A DNA stretch of 64,000 nt. It comes from Pluralibacter gergoviae ATCC 33028 = NBRC 105706 (GTDB lineage: Bacteria; Pseudomonadota; Gammaproteobacteria; Enterobacterales; Enterobacteriaceae). Below are positions 1-7,424 of this stretch, one piece after another. Both the position numbers and the translations under genes were made by a program. The notes beneath the pieces are model-generated. The model did no database searches and was not told where the DNA came from. It was given only the letters and a program-made list of their open reading frames with translations. Position 1 is the first letter of the stretch. Each line of letters opens with the position of its first letter. Location of the stretch: positions 62,001 through 126,000 of the forward strand of contig NZ_BCZS01000008.1 in the NCBI RefSeq assembly GCF_001598855.1, in the 5' to 3' direction.

Positions 1-817
1 CGGTACTGTTCAGATACCAGTTGCCCGGCTGCCAGGTCAGCGCCGTGCCCGACACCTGCTGCTGCGACTTTTTCTGCTCGGGATCGCGCTTGATGGTCGC
101 TTCGGTATTGCTGAAGGCGGCGCCCCACACCAGCGTTGGCGTGATGGCGTAGTCAAAGCCGATACCCGCTCCGTGGTTGCGGCGGTAGTCGTAGCCGCTG
201 CCGTCGTGGGCATCGTCCTCCGGCAGCAGGTAGTTGGCGTACAGCGTCACCGGCCCGAAGGTATTCTTATACATGATGCTGTTCTTCGGCCGGTTGGCGC
301 CGTCGTAGTCGCCGTTGAAGCCGATAGCCGTAGCCCCCGCGTGGCCGTCGTTATCCCAGACGTCGCTCTTGATCCCGACAACCGAATAGTAGACCCCGTA
401 CTGGTGGCCGTAGGTCAGGGTGCCGTAGCGCGCATCCTTAATCCCCGCCCACAGCTTGCGCTGGCGGTCCCGGTCGCTGCCGGGCACATAGTTGCCGCGC
501 ATCCCCAGGGCGTGGGCGATATCGACGCCCCACTCGTACTGGGCAATAATCGACGTCCGGTCGCTGAGCGCATAATCGGTATTAAAACGAAAGCGCGTTC
601 CACCGTCGTGGCCGCGGCTGTCGGACTTATTTGGATTAGGGCCGTTGGTCCAGATCCACTCCGGACGAATACTGCCACCGACGCTGACGCTAAGCGGTGC
701 TAACAGTCTGTCACCCTGTTTGTCTTTATCGAGAATGGTTATTTCGGCGTGAGCCAGGCCTGGGGCGATAGCGGAAAATAATCCGCTGCCGATTGCCGCT
801 AAATAAGCGTATCGCAT
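1..817 (-). CDS. Gram-negative porin family outer-membrane protein, 5' part only
   Basis: The reading frame begins at the ATG at 817 and runs without a stop off the left edge, giving about 272 residues. It starts with a signal peptide (basic MRY, hydrophobic stretch, probable cut after AHA near residue 24). The mature part shows the alternating aromatic/charged pattern of a beta-barrel, with strand-like blocks such as TRFRFNTDYAL, IIAQYEWGVD, KLWAGIKD and YGTLTYGHQYG that are typical of trimeric general porins. It is not a LamB-type maltoporin by its N-terminus. A good ribosome-binding site (GAGGG) lies just upstream. It is transcribed away from malZ across a gap with MalT-box-like sites, so a role in maltodextrin or other sugar uptake is possible; that is inference. 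The C-terminal strands and closing Phe are outside the window. Confidence 0.8.
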   Translation of the reverse strand, partial: MRYAYLAAIGSGLFSAIAPGLAHAEITILDKDKQGDRLLAPLSVSVGGSIRPEWIWTNGPNPNKSDSRGHDGGTRFRFNTDYALSDRTSIIAQYEWGVDIAHALGMRGNYVPGSDRDRQRKLWAGIKDARYGTLTYGHQYGVYYSVVGIKSDVWDNDGHAGATAIGFNGDYDGANRPKNSIMYKNTFGPVTLYANYLLPEDDAHDGSGYDYRRNHGAGIGFDYAITPTLVWGAAFSNTEATIKRDPEQKKSQQQVSGTALTWQPGNWYLNST

Positions 818-1078
818 TGTTTCCCTCGTGATGTATGTGTTTTGCTATTGTTTTTTATGGTTTTTTAATAAGTGTGTTCAATCTGATAAAAAGTAATAAT
901 TAAAGTGCTTAAAAGCAATACCTGTCGAATATATGGCTGCAGGCTTGATATCCCGAGAGTAATGTTAATTAGCGTTTTTATTAAATAATTAAATGTAAAT
1001 ATTTGTATATCAACATATTTCATAGGATATTCCTTTTTGTCTAAATATGAACATAAAATAATCATATTAAACAAGTCC

Positions 1079-1101
1079 GCTCCTCCCCCTGGCTCCTCCC
1101 C
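1079..1101 (-). promoter_or_regulatory. Two tandem MalT-box-like sites
   Basis: The minus strand reads GGGGAGGAGC at 1079-1088 and again at 1092-1101, a direct repeat with 13-bp periodicity. Each copy matches the MalT box consensus GGGGAKGAGG at nine of ten positions (consensus from memory). They lie 78-100 bp before the malZ start, as expected for a maltose-regulon promoter, and could serve the divergent porin gene too. The rest of the 361-bp gap (818-1178) is AT-rich on the porin side and holds no convincing gene. Confidence 0.65.
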
Positions 1102-1121
1102 CTTGGCGGTGAAAAATGATG

Positions 1122-1131
1122 AGCCATCCCC
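1122..1131 (-). promoter_or_regulatory. Possible third, weaker MalT box
   Basis: The minus strand reads GGGGATGGCT, matching the first seven positions of GGGGATGAGG and then diverging. It has the same orientation as the two stronger boxes 20-40 bp upstream. MalT binds cooperatively to several boxes, so a weak third site is plausible, but this match alone would not be convincing. Confidence 0.35.
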
Positions 1132-1178
1132 GGGCGCGCTGTGGCATGGTGACGGAAACTTTGCGGGGGAGCATTACC

Positions 1179-2996
1179 ATGTTGAAAGTCTGGCACCTTC
1201 CGGCTGCGCCATTCGTCAGGCAGCAGGATGACAATCTCATCATTACGCTGTGGGTAAAGAGCGAGGCGCCGCCTGCGCGCGTGACGCTGCGGGCGGAGCG
1301 GGATAACGAAGAGATCTCCCTGGCGATGCGCCGCCTGCGGGCCGCGCCTGCGCCGGGCGTCCGGGCCTGGCGGGCGGAGATCGCTCTGGACGGCGGCCAG
1401 CCGCGCCGCCGCTATGCCTTTAAGCTGCTGTGGCAGGACCGCCAGCGCTGGTTTACGCCTCAGGGCCTCTGCGACTTTCCGCCCGCCCGACTGGAGCAGT
1501 TCGCGGTCGATGCCCCCGACGGCGGGCCCGCGTGGGTGGCGGACCAGATCTTTTACCAGATCTTTCCCGACCGCTTTGCCCGCAGCGCCCGCCGCGCGCC
1601 GGAGCAGGACAGTATTTACCACCATCACGCCGCCGGTCGCGATATCGTGCGCAAAGGCTGGGACGAACCGCTGACCGCCGAGGCGGGCGGTTCGACCTTT
1701 TACGGCGGCGATCTCGACGGCATCTGTGAGAAACTGCCGTATCTCAAAAAGCTCGGCGTCACCGCGCTGTACCTCAATCCGGTATTCGTCGCCCCCAGCG
1801 TGCACAAGTACGACACCGAAGACTACCGCCGCGTCGATCCGCAGTTCGGCGGCGACGCCGCGCTGCTGCGCCTGCGCCAGGCCACCCGGCAGCTGGACAT
1901 GCGCCTGATCCTCGACGGGGTGTTCAACCACAGCGGCGACTCCCACGCCTGGTTCGACAGGCACCGGCGCGGAGAGGGCGGCGCCTGCCATAATCCGGAC
2001 TCCCGCTGGCGGACGTGGTACAGCTTCTCGCCCGAGGGGCAGGCGCTGGACTGGCTCGGCTATGCCAGCCTGCCGAAGCTCGACTTCCGCGCCGGTGCGC
2101 TGGTGGACGAGATCTACCGCGGCGAGCAGAGCATCGTGCGCCACTGGCTGAAGGCGCCGTGGAGCATGGACGGCTGGCGGCTGGACGTGGTGCACATGCT
2201 CGGCGAGGAGGGCGGGGCGAAGAACAATTTACAGCACGTGGGCGGCATGACCCGCGCGGCGAAGGAGACGCAGCCGGAGGCCTATATCCTCGGTGAGCAC
2301 TTCGGCGACGCCCGCCAGTGGCTGCAGGCGGACGCGGAGGATGCGGCGATGAACTATCGCGGCTTTACCTTCCCGCTGTGGGGCTTCCTCGCCAATACCG
2401 ATATTTCATACGATCCGCAGCGCATTGATGCGCAAACCTGCGCGGCGTGGATGGACAACTACCGCGCCGGGCTCTCCCACCAGCAGCAGCTGAGGATGTT
2501 TAACCAGCTCGACAGCCACGACACCGCGCGCTTTAAAACCCTGCTGGGCAAAGACGTTGCCCGGCTGCCTCTGGCGGTGGTGTGGCTGTTCTGCTGGCCG
2601 GGCGTGCCCTGCATTTATTATGGCGACGAAGTGGGACTCGACGGCGCCAACGATCCCTTCTGCCGCAAGCCCTTTCCGTGGCGCGAAGAGCTGCAGGATA
2701 GGGCGCTCCTCGCGCTGTACCGGCAGATGGCGGCGCTGCGCAAGCGCAGCCAGGCCCTGAGGCGCGGCGGCTGTCAGGTTATCTACGCCGAAGATAACGT
2801 AGTGGTCTTTGTGCGGGGGCTGGGGCAGCAGCGCGTGCTGGTGGCCATCAACCGCAGCGAGGCCTGCGAAGCGGTGCTGGAGGATACGGTGCTGCTGAAT
2901 GTGGCGCGCTGGACGCGGAAAGTGGGGAGCGCGACGCTGCAGGATAACGTCCTGACACTGCCCGGCGTTTCTGCGTCCGTGTGGTTTGGCCGCTAG
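1179..2996 (+). CDS. malZ: Maltodextrin glucosidase MalZ
   Basis: This is a 605-residue cytoplasmic glycoside hydrolase family 13 enzyme. MalZ removes glucose from the reducing end of short maltodextrins in maltose metabolism. An N-terminal beta-sandwich domain (about residues 1-115) precedes the TIM barrel. Visible GH13 motifs are DGVFNH (246-251), GWRLDVVH with the nucleophile Asp336, GEHF with the acid/base Glu373, and LDSHD with Asp448. Length and sequence agree closely with E. coli MalZ. I chose the ATG at 1179 because the protein then begins MLKVWHLP like the known family and a GGGGGA ribosome-binding site precedes it; an upstream in-frame ATG at 1116 would sit among the MalT boxes. Its TAG stop overlaps the stop codon of the convergent regulator gene. 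Confidence 0.96.
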   Translation: MLKVWHLPAAPFVRQQDDNLIITLWVKSEAPPARVTLRAERDNEEISLAMRRLRAAPAPGVRAWRAEIALDGGQPRRRYAFKLLWQDRQRWFTPQGLCDFPPARLEQFAVDAPDGGPAWVADQIFYQIFPDRFARSARRAPEQDSIYHHHAAGRDIVRKGWDEPLTAEAGGSTFYGGDLDGICEKLPYLKKLGVTALYLNPVFVAPSVHKYDTEDYRRVDPQFGGDAALLRLRQATRQLDMRLILDGVFNHSGDSHAWFDRHRRGEGGACHNPDSRWRTWYSFSPEGQALDWLGYASLPKLDFRAGALVDEIYRGEQSIVRHWLKAPWSMDGWRLDVVHMLGEEGGAKNNLQHVGGMTRAAKETQPEAYILGEHFGDARQWLQADAEDAAMNYRGFTFPLWGFLANTDISYDPQRIDAQTCAAWMDNYRAGLSHQQQLRMFNQLDSHDTARFKTLLGKDVARLPLAVVWLFCWPGVPCIYYGDEVGLDGANDPFCRKPFPWREELQDRALLALYRQMAALRKRSQALRRGGCQVIYAEDNVVVFVRGLGQQRVLVAINRSEACEAVLEDTVLLNVARWTRKVGSATLQDNVLTLPGVSASVWFGR

Positions 2997-3901
2997 CGGT
3001 AGAGGTCGCAGGAGGCGTGGCTGCTGAGCAGCGCTTCGCGCCACCAGCGCAGCGCCAGGCCCTCGTGATTATCGCGCCAGGCCATGTAGGCAACATCTTT
3101 CTCGCGGCATGACGAGACGGCTTTTTCTACCAGCTCGCCGCGGCTGAGCCACTGCCGGGCAATGTGGCGCGGCAGAAAGCCGCAGGCCAGCCCGGCGCGC
3201 AGCAGGGCGACCTTGGCGTGAAAGTTATCGACCACCATCTGCGGCTGTTCTTCCAGCAGGTTGCTGTTGATGGGCGGACAGCTGCGGGCGCTGTCTTTAA
3301 TGACCACGCCGCGGTGCCGGCAGATCTGCTCATTGCTCAGCGGCCCCTGCGCGGCCGCCAGCGGATGCCCGGGCGCCACCACAAAGATATTGTCCAGGGT
3401 TCCCAGCATTTTATAGGACCACGCCGCCGAGGTTGGCGGGGTATCAATGGCGCCCAGGACAATATCGGCGCCGCAGTGGGTCAGCGCCTCCCAGGCGCCC
3501 GCCAGCGTATGGTGGCTGAAGTTGAGCCGGGTAGGGGTATTGAGTTCGTGGAACCGGCCGACGGCGGGCAGCAGCGTTTCGAAAGGAAAGGCGGCATCCA
3601 GCACGATGGTCAGCTCTTTTTCCCAGCCCGCCTGGACCTGCTCGGCCTGCTTTTCCAGGTCCCGGGCGGCGCTCAGCAGCAGCCGCCCCTTTTTCAGCAC
3701 CATGCGCCCGGTTTCGGTAAATTTTGCCCGATGCCCGGAGCGGTCGAGAATGACGATATTCAGATCGCTCTCCAGCTTCTGGATCATATAGCTCAGCGCC
3801 GCGGGTGTTTTAAAAAGCGATGCTGCTGCGGTCGCAAAGGATCCGTGTTTTTCCAGCGCATCGAGGATCTGGAGCGCTTCAAGATTTAATCGCACAGGCA
3901 T
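2993..3901 (-). CDS. LysR-family transcriptional regulator
   Basis: This 302-residue protein has the LysR architecture: an N-terminal winged helix-turn-helix (about residues 5-63; [23 protein letters not shown] is typical), a linker helix, and a periplasmic-binding-protein-like effector domain from about residue 90. It resembles the YdcI/AllS-like group that reads '[16 protein letters not shown]'. The gene diverges from the hydrolase-monooxygenase-amidohydrolase operon at 4152 with a 250-bp gap, the usual layout for a LysR regulator controlling its neighbour, so I infer it regulates that operon and itself. The effector is unknown. Its 3' end overlaps the malZ stop codon by four bases. Confidence 0.9.
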   Translation of the reverse strand: MPVRLNLEALQILDALEKHGSFATAAASLFKTPAALSYMIQKLESDLNIVILDRSGHRAKFTETGRMVLKKGRLLLSAARDLEKQAEQVQAGWEKELTIVLDAAFPFETLLPAVGRFHELNTPTRLNFSHHTLAGAWEALTHCGADIVLGAIDTPPTSAAWSYKMLGTLDNIFVVAPGHPLAAAQGPLSNEQICRHRGVVIKDSARSCPPINSNLLEEQPQMVVDNFHAKVALLRAGLACGFLPRHIARQWLSRGELVEKAVSSCREKDVAYMAWRDNHEGLALRWWREALLSSHASCDLYR

Positions 3902-4151
3902 AATACCCCGTTGAGTTGTGTGCGTACGTTGTACCGAAAGGCACCGACGGCGAACAGCGAAATAATTAGAACGCCACGGTGCAAGATTTTGACTGACTTA
4001 TTTCACCGCGATCGGTAAGCATTTCTGAAGGTAAATTTCTTAAATGAGTTATTAGAAATAACCGCCTATCTTTAACGGATATCTCCCTTCACTATGCGGG
4101 CCATCAATGGCAGCACGTTGCTGCTTATTTAACCAACCCTGAAGGTGCGAT

Positions 4152-4793
4152 ATGGCTATCCGCGAACTGCTTGACCCCTCCAACTCAGCGCTCATTTTTA
4201 TCGATCATCAGCCGCAAATGGCATTCGGCGTGGCGAACATCGATCGTCAGACGTTGAAAAACAACACCGTCGCCCTGGCGAAAGCGGGCAAAATTTTCTC
4301 GGTGCCGGTGATCTATACCTCCGTGGAAACCAGGAGCTTCAGCGGCTACATCTGGCCCGAGCTGCTGGCCGTGCATCCGGACGTTACGCCGATTGAACGC
4401 ACCTCGATGAACTCCTGGGAAGATGCGGCCTTCGTCAAGGCCGTGAAAGCGACCGGGCGTAAGAAACTGATCATCTCCGCGTTGTGGACCGAAGTCTGCC
4501 TGACTTTCCCGGCGCTGATGGCCCTCGACGAAGGTTTTGAGGTGTATGTGGTAACGGATACCTCCGGCGGCACGTCGGCAGATGCCCACGAGCGCGCCGT
4601 TGAGCGCATGGTGCAGGCGGGTGCGGTGCCGGTGACCTGGCAGCAGGTGCTGCTGGAGTACCAGCGCGACTGGGCCCGCAAAGAAACCTATGACGCGGTG
4701 ATGGATCTGGTGCGCGAGCACAGCGGCGCATACGGCATTGGCGTGGACTACGCCTATACTATGGTTCACGGTGCCCCTGCGCGCAAAGCATAA
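4152..4793 (+). CDS. Isochorismatase-family cysteine hydrolase (YcaC-like)
   Basis: This 213-residue soluble protein belongs to the isochorismatase-like hydrolase superfamily. The Asp-Lys-Cys triad is recognisable: Asp18 in IFIDHQPQM, Lys104 or Lys105 in GRKKLIIS, and nucleophile Cys116 in LWTEVCL. The segment EVCLTFPALMALDEGFEVYVVTD is characteristic of the YcaC subgroup, whose physiological substrate is not settled. The start is supported by a GAAGGTG ribosome-binding site at 4141-4147. It is the first gene of a three-gene operon opposite the LysR gene. In that context it probably hydrolyses an amide or a small ring-derived substrate, but the reaction cannot be read from the sequence. Confidence 0.88.
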   Translation: MAIRELLDPSNSALIFIDHQPQMAFGVANIDRQTLKNNTVALAKAGKIFSVPVIYTSVETRSFSGYIWPELLAVHPDVTPIERTSMNSWEDAAFVKAVKATGRKKLIISALWTEVCLTFPALMALDEGFEVYVVTDTSGGTSADAHERAVERMVQAGAVPVTWQQVLLEYQRDWARKETYDAVMDLVREHSGAYGIGVDYAYTMVHGAPARKA

Positions 4794-4798
4794 CCCCC

Positions 4799-4824
4799 GG
4801 CGGCGTCGTCCCCCCGACGCCGCC
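4799..4824 (+). other. Strong intercistronic hairpin inside the operon
   Basis: Ten-base arms (GGCGGCGTCG at 4799-4808 and CGACGCCGCC at 4815-4824) pair perfectly around a six-base C-rich loop. The structure sits directly after the first gene's stop and just before the AAGGAG ribosome-binding site of the next gene. No T-run follows, so it is more likely an mRNA-stabilising or processing element than a terminator. Confidence 0.6.
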
Positions 4825-4840
4825 CCAAGGAGCCCCTGAG

Positions 4841-5386
4841 ATGGCGCAGCAAAAACATGTAACGCTGGTGATTTCCCACGTGCTCAGGCCTGAGGACGGT
4901 GATATTTACGAGGCCTGGCTTAGCAGGATCATGCCGGTTGCTGCGGCCTCTCCGGGTCATCTCGGCGCCAGCGTCATCCGCCCGGTTCACGGCCAGGGCA
5001 ACTGGAATGTGATTATTCGCTTTGATTCCCTGGAGCATCTGTACGGCTGGATGCAGTCTGAGGTCCGCAAGCAGCTGATGGTGGAAATCACGCCGCTGCT
5101 CAGCGAAGGTGACAGAACCGAGGTCCACACGGAGTCCGCCTTCTGGTTCACGCCTGCGGAGCCGCACGTTCGCCAGCCCGCGCGCTGGAAGCAGTTTCTG
5201 ATAACGCTGATGGTTATCTTTCCCAGCACCAACCTTGTCCCGGCGGTCACGGGCGCGCTGCTGCCGATGCTGAAGGGAAGCCTGCTGCTGCATCTGATCA
5301 ATGATGCCTGCGTGGTAGCGCTGGTGGTCTGGCTCTGGATGCCAATAGTTACCCAAATTTTCGCGGGCTGGCTGAAAAAAGCCTGA
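4841..5386 (+). CDS. Antibiotic biosynthesis monooxygenase (ABM) domain protein with membrane anchor
   Basis: The 181-residue product has two parts. Residues 1 to about 105 look like a dimeric alpha-beta-barrel ABM domain (VTLVISHVLRPEDGDIYEAWLSRI, then GHLGASVIRP and WNVIIRFDSLEHL). Residues 117-141 and 148-173 are two hydrophobic helices, so the domain is probably tethered to the inner membrane facing the cytoplasm. This arrangement fits the COG3224-like group, which has no firm biochemical function. AAGGAG lies nine bases before the ATG. It is the second gene of the operon, 47 bp after the hydrolase and 23 bp before the amidohydrolase, so the three proteins are probably co-expressed. Confidence 0.82.
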   Translation: MAQQKHVTLVISHVLRPEDGDIYEAWLSRIMPVAAASPGHLGASVIRPVHGQGNWNVIIRFDSLEHLYGWMQSEVRKQLMVEITPLLSEGDRTEVHTESAFWFTPAEPHVRQPARWKQFLITLMVIFPSTNLVPAVTGALLPMLKGSLLLHLINDACVVALVVWLWMPIVTQIFAGWLKKA

Positions 5387-5409
5387 CCCTCTCCTGTCGA
5401 GGAGTTCCT

Positions 5410-7278
5410 ATGTCTCAACATGCCACACTGATCCTGACCCACGGTGATATTCACACGCTGGATAAGCAAAATCCGCTCGCCCAGGCCGTTGCCGTTGCCG
5501 ACGGTAAGATCCTGGCTGCGGGCAGTCACGATGACGTTATGCGCTACGCCGCTGAAGGTACGCAGATTATTGATTTAAAAGGGCACACGGTCATCCCGGG
5601 ACTCAACGACTCCCACCTGCACCTGATCCGCGGCGGCCTGAACTACAACCTCGAACTGCGCTGGGAGGGCGTGCCCTCCCTGGCCGATGCCCTGAGAATG
5701 CTGAAGGCCCAGGCCGACCGCACGCCGTCGCCGCAGTGGGTGCGGGTGGTGGGCGGCTGGAGCGAGTTTCAGTTCGCCGAGCGCAGAATGCCGACCGTTG
5801 AGGAGCTGAACGAGGCGGCGCCGGATACGCCGGTGTTTGTTCTGCACCTCTACGATCGCGCCCTGCTGAACCGCGCGGCGCTGAAGGCGGTAGGTTATAC
5901 CAAAGAGACCCCCGATCCCGCCGGCGGCGAGATCGTTCGCGACAAGTTCGGCAACCCGACCGGGATGCTGATCGCCAAACCTAACGCCATGATCCTCTAC
6001 GCTACTCTGGCGAAAGGGCCGAAGCTGCCCCTGGAGATGCAGGTCAACTCGACCCGGCAGTTTATGCGCGAGCTCAATCGCCTGGGGCTGACCAGCGCTA
6101 TCGACGCGGGCGGCGGCTTCCAGAACTATCCCGACGACTACGAAGTGGTGGAGAGGCTGCACGCCAGCGGCCAGATGACCGTGCGCATCGCCTATAACCT
6201 CTTTACCCAGCGCCCGGCCCACGAGCTGGAGGATTTCGAGCGCTGGACCGACATGCTCAAGCCGGGGCAGGGTACCGACTTCTACCGCGCCAACGGCGCC
6301 GGAGAGATGCTGGTCTTCTCGGCGGCGGACTTTGAAGATTTTCTGCAGCCGCGCCCGGACCTGCCGGAAGGCATGGAGGATGAGCTGGAGCGCGTCGTGC
6401 GCCACCTGGTGGAGCACCGCTGGCCGTTCCGCCTGCACGCCACCTACAATGAATCAATTAGCCGGATGCTGGACGTCTTCGAGAAGGTGAACCGCGATAT
6501 TCCCTTTAACGGCCTGCACTGGTTCTTTGACCACGCGGAGACCATCACCGAGCGCAACATTGAGCGCGTCAAGGCGCTGGGCGGCGGGATCGCGGTGCAG
6601 CACCGGATGGCGTTTCAGGGAGAATACTTTGTTGACCGCTACGGCAAAGAGGCCGTCAAGCACACGCCGCCGGTGGCGAAAATGCTGGAGATGGAGCTTC
6701 CGGTAGGGCTGGGCACCGACGCCACCCGCGTCGCCAGCTACAACCCGTGGACCGCGCTCTACTGGCTGGTTTCCGGGCGCACCGTGGGCGGTATGGCGAT
6801 GTATGACGACAGCAACCGCCTGCCGCGCGATGTCGCCCTGGAGCTGTGGACGGCGGGCAGCGCCTGGTTCTCCAGCGAGCAGGGCAAGAAAGGCCGCCTG
6901 GCCGCCGGACAGCTCGCTGACCTGGTCGTACTGTCGAAAGACTACTTCCGCGTGGCGGAAGAGGAGATCAAGGGCATTGAGTCGGTGCTGACGGTGGTTG
7001 ACGGCAAAGTGGTCTACGCGGCCGGACACTTCACGCCTTTCGCCCCGCCGGCGATCCCCGTGCTGCCGGACTGGTCTCCGGTGGTGAAGGTGCCCGGCCA
7101 CTACCGCGCAGCGCCGCCGGCCGCAGCGAAAGTCGGTGCGATGGTGCAGATGCACCAGTGCTGCGGCAGCTGCGGCGTGCACGGTCATCAGCATGATATT
7201 GCGCGCAAATCGTCGATTCCCGTCTCCGACGAACAGGCCTTCTGGGGCGTGCTGGGCTGCTCCTGCTTCGCCTTCTGA
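5410..7278 (+). CDS. YtcJ-like metal-dependent amidohydrolase with Cys/His-rich tail
   Basis: This 622-residue protein is an amidohydrolase-superfamily member of the COG1574/YtcJ group. Metal-ligand candidates are visible: His69 and His71 in NDSHLHL, His343 in RLHATYNE, His375 in FFDHAET and Asp437 in GLGTDATR. The C-terminal QLADLVVLSKDYF and VDGKVVY segments rebuild the small beta-sandwich domain. There is no signal peptide. The last 45 residues are unusual: His582, Cys584, Cys585, Cys588, His591, His593, His595 and then Cys617 and Cys619 in a GCSCFAF ending, suggesting an extra metal site. A GAGGAG ribosome-binding site supports the start. It is the last gene of the operon. The substrate is unknown; amide, imine or N-formyl bonds are all possible in this family. 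Confidence 0.9.
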   Translation: MSQHATLILTHGDIHTLDKQNPLAQAVAVADGKILAAGSHDDVMRYAAEGTQIIDLKGHTVIPGLNDSHLHLIRGGLNYNLELRWEGVPSLADALRMLKAQADRTPSPQWVRVVGGWSEFQFAERRMPTVEELNEAAPDTPVFVLHLYDRALLNRAALKAVGYTKETPDPAGGEIVRDKFGNPTGMLIAKPNAMILYATLAKGPKLPLEMQVNSTRQFMRELNRLGLTSAIDAGGGFQNYPDDYEVVERLHASGQMTVRIAYNLFTQRPAHELEDFERWTDMLKPGQGTDFYRANGAGEMLVFSAADFEDFLQPRPDLPEGMEDELERVVRHLVEHRWPFRLHATYNESISRMLDVFEKVNRDIPFNGLHWFFDHAETITERNIERVKALGGGIAVQHRMAFQGEYFVDRYGKEAVKHTPPVAKMLEMELPVGLGTDATRVASYNPWTALYWLVSGRTVGGMAMYDDSNRLPRDVALELWTAGSAWFSSEQGKKGRLAAGQLADLVVLSKDYFRVAEEEIKGIESVLTVVDGKVVYAAGHFTPFAPPAIPVLPDWSPVVKVPGHYRAAPPAAAKVGAMVQMHQCCGSCGVHGHQHDIARKSSIPVSDEQAFWGVLGCSCFAF

Positions 7279-7287
7279 TGCCGGGTT

Positions 7288-7319
7288 AATCCTATGGTTG
7301 AAATTTAAACCATAGGATT
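7288..7319. terminator. Long AT-rich palindrome after the amidohydrolase gene
   Basis: Arms AATCCTATGGTT (7288-7299) and AACCATAGGATT (7308-7319) pair perfectly over 12 bp around an 8-base AT loop, followed by TTTCATCTACTTT. It starts ten bases after the stop codon, so a terminator for the upstream operon is the simplest reading. The AT-rich stem is weak for that role, and an operator for an unknown dimeric regulator remains possible. Confidence 0.5.
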
Positions 7320-7374
7320 TTCATCTACTTTGGCACGCCGCGTCCGCCTTCCTTTGATCCAGGGCAGGGCAAAA

Positions 7375-7402
7375 GTATGATGATTTTATAAAATCATCAT
7401 AC
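7375..7402. promoter_or_regulatory. NikR operator upstream of nikA
   Basis: The sequence is a perfect match to the NikR recognition pattern GTATGA-N16-TCATAC (pattern known from E. coli), and here even the 16-base spacer is palindromic. It ends 22 bp before the nikA start. nikR itself is encoded at the far end of the same operon, so nickel-loaded NikR should repress nikABCDE here and so also lower its own read-through expression. No complete FNR box could be seen in the gap. Confidence 0.92.
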
Positions 7403-7424
7403 TTTATTCTTACGGACGGCTATT

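Noticed and set aside
865-1074. Small minus-strand frame in the porin-malZ gap
   Set aside because: AT-rich, no ribosome-binding site, and it lies in a likely regulatory region.
1062-2195. Long minus-strand reading frame opposite malZ
   Set aside because: It mirrors a certain gene in a GC-rich frame, is full of Arg, Ala and Pro and resembles no protein family.
7353-7366. FNR site before nikA
   Set aside because: Only one half-site (TTGAT) is present; the second half does not match ATCAA.
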